Positions 7,034 to 12,061 of a stretch of DNA of 12,061 nucleotides are shown piece by piece. The stretch comes from Candidatus Eiseniibacteriota bacterium (GTDB taxonomy: Bacteria; Eisenbacteria; RBG-16-71-46): contig JADJLL010000044.1 of assembly GCA_016710095.1 (NCBI GenBank), positions 1-12,061 on the forward strand, read 5' to 3'. The notes below the pieces were generated by a model that was not told where the DNA came from, did no database searches, and was given only the letters and a program-made list of their open reading frames with translations. Each line of letters begins with the position of its first letter. The stretch's first letter is position 1. A program made the translations under genes and the position numbers.

Positions 7034-8703
7034 ATGAAGAAGAGCCTGGCAATGGGACTCGCGACGGCGATGACGATGGCGGCCGGTACGGCGGCGTATG
7101 CCGCGACGTTCGCCTCGGCGCCGATCGCGCCCGAGCAGGGACTCGGCGGTCTGACGCGGGCCGTGGCGCGGGAGTTCACCGGGCGCGCCGTGTTCGCGCA
7201 GCCGTGGGCGACCGTGACGCTCTCCCACCTCGATCTCTACGACCGCGTTCCGTACGTCGAGTCGCGGCAGTTCCAGATCGTCTCCGACCCCACCTGGAAC
7301 CGCCTCGTCGCCGGCGAGATCGGGCACGGACTGGTCGCCTACGACGGTGCCGGAGGCAGGGCCTGGGCGTCGGCGGCGCCGGCTCCCGCCCGCCAAGTCC
7401 CCCGCACGGCCTCGCGGTGGATGAAAAGGACCGCGTATACGTCGCCGACACCGGCAACGACCGCATCCTCGTGCTCCAGGCGCACACGGAGTTCGAGCAG
7501 ATCACCTTCACGCCGCTCTACGCGATCGACGGCCTGAGCGCGCCGTACGACGTCGCGTATTCGGACGGCGGGACGCCGTTCGACGCGGGCGACGACGCGA
7601 TCGTCGTCGCGAACACGGGCCGCAACGAGATCGTCGCGTACGCGCTCGAAGGCAACGGCGCCCGCCGCACCGCGGCGCTCGGCGCGCTCGGCAGCGGCGA
7701 CGGTGAGTTCGCCGGTCCGACCGCCGTCGCGTTCGGCCGCGAGGCCGGCGCGAACACGGGCACGGTCTACGTGGCCGACGCGCACAACCGGCGCATCGCG
7801 CAGGTGACGCTGCGCGGCGGTGCATTGCGCTGGTCCGGCGCGGCGGAAGCCGGGGCCGACGTCGTCACGTCGCTCGACACCGACCACTGGGGCAACGTCT
7901 ACGCGGCCGCCCCGCAGCAGGGGCTCGTGCGGAAGTTCAACCGCGCGCTCCAGCCCGTCGCCGAACTGCGCGGCGCCGTCGCGCGCCCGCGCTCGTTCCG
8001 CATTCCCTTCACGACCGTGCGCGACCACCGCGACGGCAGCGTCACGCGCCGCGGCCAGGCGTCCGCGCTCTCGCTCGACACGTGGGCGGACGACCGCGGC
8101 CTCGCGCTCTGGAACCTCGGCGTGTCCGTGGAGCAACTCGCGATCACCGGCGGCGCGGCGCCTTCCGCGCAGTTCGTGCTCACCGATCCCGCCGACGTGG
8201 CGATCGAAGTCACCAACACCGCGACCGGACAGGTCGTGGGACGGCGCGCGCTCGGCACGCTGGACGCCGGCGCCCACGACGCGACGCTCTCCGGCCTGGT
8301 CTCGGGCGGCGCCGACGCGCCGAACACGATCGTCCGTGTGACCGCCACCGCGCGCTACGCGCAGGGCGCCACGGCCACCGCGCAGGCCGCGCTCGGCGCG
8401 GGCGGCGCCGGTACGGCACCGGCCGCCGCGGCGCTGCTCGGCCACTGGCCCAACCCCGTGCGCGAGTCCGCGCACATCGCCTTCGCGCTGCCCGCCGGCC
8501 TGTCGCGCGCCGCGACGCTCGACGTGTACGACGCGCAGGGCCGCCACGTGCGCGCGCTCGGCACGGCGCTCTCCCCCGGCACGCACCACGTGACGTGGGA
8601 CGGTCACGACGACGCGGGCGCCTCGGTGCGCGCGGGCGTCTACTGGTACCGGCTCGAAGCGCCCGGCGTGCGCCTCGGCCGCCGCATCGTGGTGGTGCGC
8701 TGA
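7034..8703 (+). CDS. Exported NHL-repeat beta-propeller with FlgD-like Ig C-terminal domain, frameshifted
   Basis: The signal peptide is MKKSLAMGLATAMTMAAGTAAYA. A leading segment (AREFTGRAVFAQPWATVTLSHLDLYDRVPYV) is followed by propeller blades: HGLAVDEKDRVYVADTGNDRI, PYDVAYSD...IVVANTGRNEIVAYAL, GPTAVAFG...VYVADAHNRRIAQV, and SLDTDHWGNVYAAAPQQGLVRKF. The last 85 or so residues (about 8440-8700) form a FlgD-type Ig domain: HWPNPVRESAHIAFALP, LDVYDAQGRHVR, HVTWDGHDDAGASVRAGVYWYRL, ending RRIVVVR. Such C-terminal domains are common on secreted and surface proteins of FCB-group and Eisenbacteria-type lineages, where they resemble type IX sorting domains. The reading shifts from frame 2 to frame 1 near 7350 (one base missing); blades continue in frame after it. 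Corrected length is about 556 residues. NHL propellers bind proteins or ligands, and this one may be the cell-surface component of the locus. It begins 29 bases after the DUF3570 stop. Confidence 0.82.
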
Positions 8704-8704
8704 A

Positions 8705-9307
8705 GTGAGCGCGCTCCTTCGCATCCGCGCCGGCGCCGGCATGGTCACGATCGCCCTCCTCGGGGCGTTCGTGACCACCGGCTGCTTCGACGAACCCAAG
8801 CTCGAGGACCGCTGGACGCGGCTCGACCTCGTGAGCTCGAACGTCGCGGCGTTCCAGCCGCTCACGCTCGGCGCGCGCGAGTCGCTCGCCGTTTCGGTCG
8901 ACGTCACCTACCGCTCGATCCTCACGGGCTTCGCGGTCGCCGACCTGCGCATGAGCACGGAGTTCACGCCGACGACGCTGTCGCTCACGCCGGACATGGC
9001 ACGGCTGCCCATGGCGCAGCGCATCGACACGCTGCTCGCGCACTCGGTGTCGATCGGCCGCGCGACGCGCGCGGTCACGGGCTGGGACCATCTCATCGAG
9101 CGCGTGGATTTCACCTTCGGCGCCAACGTTCCCGCGACGCTCGACACGACCGGCGCCGGTGGCGGCGGACTGTTCCTCGTCTGCTACCTCGGCTCGGGCG
9201 AGCGCCTTCGCCGTCTCGGCATGCAGGACTCCCTCGTCGTGACGCCCTTCGGCTCCGAGGCCTACCAGGTGCTGCCCGTGGGGCTCACACTCGGGAGCCA
9301 GCCGTGA
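8705..9307 (+). CDS. Lipoprotein of unknown function
   Basis: GTG at 8705 lies one base after the NHL gene stop, so translation is probably coupled. The product is 200 residues with an Arg-rich start, a hydrophobic core (MVTIALLGAFV) and the lipobox VTTGC with Cys27. The mature region has LDLVSSNVAAFQPLTL, VSVDVTYRSILTGFAVADLRMS, a middle with TPDMARLPMAQRIDTLLAHS, and GAGGGGLFLVCYLGSGERLRRLGMQ near the end. The alternation suggests a beta-sandwich, but I recognise no family. It shares an operon-like position with two barrels encoded immediately downstream, so it may be a periplasmic partner or stabiliser of one of them. The reading frame is clean and base composition matches the neighbours. 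A Cys in FLVCYLG is the only non-lipidated Cys seen in the mature part. Confidence 0.75.
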   Translation: MSALLRIRAGAGMVTIALLGAFVTTGCFDEPKLEDRWTRLDLVSSNVAAFQPLTLGARESLAVSVDVTYRSILTGFAVADLRMSTEFTPTTLSLTPDMARLPMAQRIDTLLAHSVSIGRATRAVTGWDHLIERVDFTFGANVPATLDTTGAGGGGLFLVCYLGSGERLRRLGMQDSLVVTPFGSEAYQVLPVGLTLGSQP

Positions 9308-9960
9308 GGCGCGCCTTCTTCGTACTCGCGAGCGTCGCGTGCGCCCTGGCGCTCGCGGCGCCATCGCGCGCGCAGTCCACGCTCACGCTCGCCGGGACCG
9401 GCGGCCTCTCGCGCGCGGACGCTTCGCGCGCGCGCTACCGCTGGGACGAGCGCGCGCACGCGGCGTACGGCGCGTCCGCGCTGCTGTCTCGCGGTCGTGT
9501 GGGCGCCGGCGTACGCGTCGAACGCACGGGCGCCGCGCAGGCGCTCGAGCTGGGCGCCTCGGCTCCCGCAGAAGCGGCGATCACCGGAACGTCGCTCGAG
9601 GCGATCGCGCGCGTGCGCGTCGCGCGCGTGAGTGGCGCGTCGCTGGCGCTGACCTGCGCGGCGGGCCGCACGTGGTACGCGTGGACGCCGGAACAGGTGG
9701 ACGTGAACACGGGCTCGGGCGTCACCACGGTGCGCTTCGCCCCCGTCGCCACGCCGAGCGCGGCCGTGGGCGCCGTGTGCGCGCTGTCGGCCGGGCGCTG
9801 GCAGCTCGGGCTCGCCGCCGAGCGCCGGTTCGTGACGCTCGACACCGCGCATCGCGCGGGCGAACAGATCGTGTACGCGAAGGAGACGTTCGGGGACTGG
9901 AACGCGCGCCTGGAAGTGGCGCGCACGTTCGCGCTCGGCGCGGAAGGACGGACGCGATGA
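9304..9960 (+). CDS. Small outer-membrane beta-barrel-like exported protein
   Basis: GTG at 9304 overlaps the previous stop (GTGA) and follows GGGAG at 9293-9297. The product is 218 residues. The signal peptide (AFFVLASVACALALAAPSRAQ) precedes a chain of short amphipathic strands with Gly/Arg turns: STLTLAGTGGLSRAD, ASALLSRGRVGAGVRVERTG, SLEAIARVRVARVSGASLALTC, WQLGLAAERRFVTLD, and the final WNARLEVARTFALG. Strand alternation, lack of domain motifs and size point to an outer-membrane barrel, but no named family is evident. Two Cys (in LALTCAAG and GAVCALS) could form a disulfide, which would be a target for the TlpA-like protein. It overlaps the next gene by ATGA. Function is unknown. Confidence 0.7.
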   Translation: MRRAFFVLASVACALALAAPSRAQSTLTLAGTGGLSRADASRARYRWDERAHAAYGASALLSRGRVGAGVRVERTGAAQALELGASAPAEAAITGTSLEAIARVRVARVSGASLALTCAAGRTWYAWTPEQVDVNTGSGVTTVRFAPVATPSAAVGAVCALSAGRWQLGLAAERRFVTLDTAHRAGEQIVYAKETFGDWNARLEVARTFALGAEGRTR

Positions 9961-11231
9961 AGCAGGGTCGTATGCACGTGTCGCTGTGGCTGGCCGTGTT
10001 CGTCACGGCGATCGTGTGTGGTGGCGCGTGCGCCGCCCGCGCGCAGGACGCGCCGGTGGTGCCCGGCTCCACGGGCGACAGCGCCGTCGTCGACGTGCCC
10101 GCGCTCGCGCCGGCCACGCCGTCGACCGACGCGGCGCTGCCGAACCAGCGGCCCGTCGTCGGCAAGAAGCTCGTCGAGCTGACCGGCAAGGGTGAGAACG
10201 TCGTGCGCTCCGGCCCCGGCGCGGACGACGCGATCCTCGGCACGTGGCCCCGTGGCCAGCGCTTCCCCGTGATCGCGAAGGCCGGCGACTGGTACGGCGT
10301 GCGGATCTCGAGCACGCAGACCGGCTGGGTGCACGCCTCGCTCTGCAAGGTCGAGGACGACCTCTCCGATCTCGAGTTCCGCCCGAACGCCAAGCTCTAT
10401 TCGCGCACCGGCAGCTACCTGCTGAGCGCGTACGGCGGCGCGTACGCCTTCGACCGCAAGTCCAACTCCGCCGTGCTGGGCGGCCGCGTCGGCTACTACG
10501 TCTTCGATCGCATCGTGACCGAAGCGGGCGTGTCGTGGACCAAGGTCCACCGGCCCGCCGAGATCGTCGAGTCGCTCTTCGGCCTGCGCCTCGAGGCCGA
10601 GGACTTCTCGATGCTCTTCTACCAGATGAACCTCACGTACGAAATCCTGCCCGGCCGCCAGATGGTGCCGTACGTCGGCGTCGGCGCCGGCTCCACGCTG
10701 CTGCTCGGCCGCAGCGAACCCGCGTTCAACTACGGCGCCGGTGTGCGGCTGTTCCTGTCGCGCCGCTCGGCGATGCGCTGGGACGTGCGCGACTACCGCT
10801 TCACGCACCACACGGGTTCGACCGAGATCAAGAACGACAACATCGAGTTCACGCTCGGGCGCGAAGTCCTCTTCAGGAGCGTCCACACCCGACCCGCTCC
10901 CACGTTCCCCGCGGACCGCGCCCACCGGGGGGCGCCGCGGCGGGGGTTGGCGGGGGGCCGGGGGTTCCGGGGCGCCGGCGGGGGCTGCGCCCCCCCGCGG
11001 GGGCGGCCGGGCGGTCCGGGCCCCGGCGGCCGGCCGGGGGCCGGCCGCCGCGCGGCCCGCCCCAGGCGGGGGTCCGCGCCCCGGACGCCGCGCGCCGGGC
11101 TTCCCGAGCCCCCAAGAACAAGAACTGAAGGACGCCGGCGGCGCGCCGCGCTGGGGCTACCTGTTCTATTCGCCCGGCCTGCAGCAGGCCCGCTCCTATT
11201 CGGTTCGCGACGGCCGCATCGTGGTGGCTGA
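9957..11231 (+). CDS. SH3b domain fused to an outer-membrane beta-barrel; doubtful C-terminal tail
   Basis: ATG at 9957 overlaps the preceding stop (ATGA), with GGAAGGA seven to eight bases upstream. The signal peptide (LWLAVFVTAIVCGGACAARAQ) is followed by a Pro/Ala linker. A bacterial SH3 domain spans about residues 72-132 (LTGKGENVVRSGPGADDAILGTWPRGQRF, then WYGVRISSTQTGWVHASL). A barrel domain spans about residues 145-306 (YLLSAYGGAYAFDRKSN, VGYYVFDRIVTEAGVSW, MVPYVGVGAGSTLL, YGAGVRLFLSRRSAMRWDVRDY) and ends at IEFTLGREVLF. SH3b domains bind peptidoglycan or peptides, so this may tether an outer-membrane barrel to the cell wall. The real protein probably ends soon after base 10880. The frame stays open to TGA at 11229-11231 only through an extreme G/C block, giving a Gly/Pro/Arg-rich tail that does not look like protein and overlaps another coding segment in other frames. 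Confidence 0.8.
   Translation: MKQGRMHVSLWLAVFVTAIVCGGACAARAQDAPVVPGSTGDSAVVDVPALAPATPSTDAALPNQRPVVGKKLVELTGKGENVVRSGPGADDAILGTWPRGQRFPVIAKAGDWYGVRISSTQTGWVHASLCKVEDDLSDLEFRPNAKLYSRTGSYLLSAYGGAYAFDRKSNSAVLGGRVGYYVFDRIVTEAGVSWTKVHRPAEIVESLFGLRLEAEDFSMLFYQMNLTYEILPGRQMVPYVGVGAGSTLLLGRSEPAFNYGAGVRLFLSRRSAMRWDVRDYRFTHHTGSTEIKNDNIEFTLGREVLFRSVHTRPAPTFPADRAHRGAPRRGLAGGRGFRGAGGGCAPPRGRPGGPGPGGRPGAGRRAARPRRGSAPRTPRAGLPEPPRTRTEGRRRRAALGLPVLFARPAAGPLLFGSRRPHRGG
10918..11100. other. Almost pure G/C block with homopolymer runs, probable sequence or assembly artefact
   Basis: About 180 bases contain only a handful of A or T. They are filled with runs of five to seven G or C and with short self-complementary stretches. 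Codon structure seen in the flanks vanishes here: no frame gives plausible protein, while coding character returns at about 11110. A low-quality consensus over unresolved GC-rich sequence explains this best. It replaces the end of the SH3b-barrel gene and the start of the next gene. Confidence 0.65.
11024..11050. repeat. Perfect 10-base inverted repeat with 7-base loop
   Basis: CGGCGGCCGG (11024-11033) and CCGGCCGCCG (11041-11050) are exact reverse complements around the loop CCGGGGG. The stem is all G/C. No T-run follows, so a classical intrinsic terminator is not supported. It lies inside the suspect G/C block. Confidence 0.6.
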
Positions 11232-11503
11232 GAACCTCGAGATGAAGCTGAAGCTTCCGCCGCCCGCGGCCGGCTGGATGGACAGCGACGCGGCGCTGAA
11301 GGCGGCCGAGAGCACGGCGGGGGGCAAGTTCCGCCGCGAGCACGGCGGGCGGGTCGGCAGCATGCTGCTGTTGCGCGGCGCGATCCAGCAGCCCGCCCGG
11401 ACGCCACCACGTGGACCGTGGTCTACACGGCGCCGAACGCCCCGTCCCTTTCATGGTGGTGGACGCGGCCGAGGGTCGCGTCTTCCGCTCGTGGAGGGGC
11501 TGA
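11101..11503 (+). CDS. 3' part of an uncharacterised protein, frameshifted, true start lost
   Basis: Coding character returns after the G/C block. Frame 1 reads ELKDAGGAPRWGYLFYSPGLQQ, SYSVRDGRIVVAENLEM and GWMDSDAALKAAESTAGGKFRR to about 11395. Frame 3 then reads ATTWTVVYTAPNAPSL to about 11447, and frame 2 reads FMVVDAAEGRVFRSWRG to TGA at 11501-11503. Each switch matches one missing base. The joined text of roughly 130 residues has the layout of PepSY-like periplasmic modules: W.Y.F...... followed by DS..A...A...GG, then W.V.Y and VDA..G.V. The family call is a tentative recollection. The 5' end must lie within or before the G/C block, so the start is unknown and 11101 only marks where sense begins. 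The next gene begins four bases after the stop. Confidence 0.5.
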
Positions 11504-11507
11504 CCCG

Positions 11508-12061
11508 ATGGCTCCCTCCCGATCGCATCTTGCGCCGCTCGCTCGCGCTCGTCGCCGCGGCCGGCAGCCTGAGCGCCCTGCGCGCTGGCCGCCGACGGCG
11601 CGGACGACGCCCCGGCGAGCGTGCGCGTCGAGCGGGTGCGGCCCGCGCAGCCCCCCCCGCCCACCGCTGCGCTTCCTTCAAGACGAACCGCGACTTCCCG
11701 CCTGAGCCTGGACCGGCCGCGCGAGAAGCCGCTCGAGGGGACCACCGCGGGCGCGCGTGGACCCGCGCTGGCCGCCTACCGGGACATGGTCGCATCGCCC
11801 GGACGGCCGGAGATCCGGCCCGGCGATCGCCGCCGACGCCGACCAGCGCCGCCAGCTGCTCGCCAGCGTCACGGAACTCGCGCACGCTCGAGAACCAGCT
11901 CGACCAGCTGGGCCGGCTGCTGGCCGACCAGCGCTCGCGGCTGACGCGATGCAGGAGGACTTCACCGGCCAACAGCGCTCGGCGCTCGCGATCGTGCCGA
12001 GCGGCGCGCCCGCGGGTGAAGCGCCCGCGGGTCCCGCGATCCTCCGCGACGACGGCACGAG
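11508..12061 (+). CDS. Exported coiled-coil protein of unknown function, 3' partial and frameshifted
   Basis: ATG at 11508 lies just after the previous stop. The signal peptide reads RRSLALVAAAGSLSAL in frame 1 (from TTG 11530 or by a shift after the ATG). Frame 2 then gives LAADGADDAPASVRVERVRPAQ and, further on, LSLDRPREKPLEGTT and LAAYRDMVA. Other frames give IAADADQRRQLLASVTEL (about 11826-11880), RTLENQLDQLGRLLADQRSRL (about 11880-11945) and AMQEDFTGQQRSALAIV (about 11945-12000), the last running to the window edge. The helical segment has heptad-like Leu spacing and is probably a coiled coil. At least four single-base breaks are needed; these look like sequence errors. The mature protein would be periplasmic or attached to the outer membrane. 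I do not recognise the family. Confidence 0.5.

Noticed and set aside
11024..11050. Intrinsic terminator after the SH3b-barrel gene
   Set aside because: The stem is strong but no T-run follows, and the surrounding block is suspect.
1..12061. CRISPR array, IS element, tRNA or phage genes
   Set aside because: No regularly spaced direct repeats, transposase or integrase motifs, cloverleaf-like segments or phage structural genes were seen on either strand.

Overview
The window is very GC-rich (about 70% by eye) and every supportable gene lies on the + strand, most of them tightly packed or overlapping by 4 bases (GTGA or ATGA). Almost every product carries a Sec signal peptide or a lipobox. The mix is of lipoproteins, outer-membrane beta-barrels, c-type haem proteins, an NHL-repeat protein ending in a FlgD-type Ig domain, and SH3b-barrel fusions. 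This suggests a Gram-negative from an uncultivated FCB-like lineage (Candidatus Eisenbacteria, Krumholzibacteriota or Gemmatimonadota type) assembled from a metagenome. The phylum assignment is inference. No tRNA, rRNA, CRISPR array, insertion sequence or integrase was seen.

Layout. 1-782: the 3' part of a multi-pass membrane protein, distantly MATE/ANK-like. 779-1854: ApbE, FAD:protein FMN transferase. 1979-2424: a small lipoprotein with a cytochrome-like C(X5)CH motif. 2421-3027: a beta-barrel. 3057-5017: a diheme lipoprotein with TolB-like propeller repeats, of the HzsA-related class. 5030-5623: a TlpA-like thioredoxin. 5620-5856: a DUF4266 lipoprotein ending in GGGCACK. 5847-7004: a DUF3570 outer-membrane barrel. 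7034-8703: an NHL propeller with a FlgD-like C-terminal domain. 8705-9307: a lipoprotein of unknown function. 9304-9960: a small beta-barrel. 9957 onward: an SH3b-barrel fusion that runs into an almost pure G/C block at about 10918-11100. 11101-11503: the 3' part of a secreted protein of unknown family. 11508-12061: the start of a coiled-coil exported protein that runs off the window.

How the genes may work together (inference). ApbE attaches FMN to extracytoplasmic proteins, TlpA supplies or removes thiols, DUF4266 offers a C-terminal CxC, DUF3570 is an outer-membrane barrel, and two haem lipoproteins sit beside another barrel. ApbE, TlpA, DUF4266 and DUF3570 recur together in bacteria with no settled function. 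Here they are interleaved with an HzsA-like cytochrome and two further barrels, which suggests an envelope redox or electron-transfer module spanning periplasm and outer membrane. This locus is the best candidate for an undescribed system.

Quality warning. Many genes are frame-broken, mostly by apparent single missing bases. The breaks cluster in 1-3100 and 10900-12061, with one near 7350. Protein similarity and signal peptides continue across each break, so these look like consensus errors near contig ends rather than true decay. Coordinates for those genes span the whole gene.
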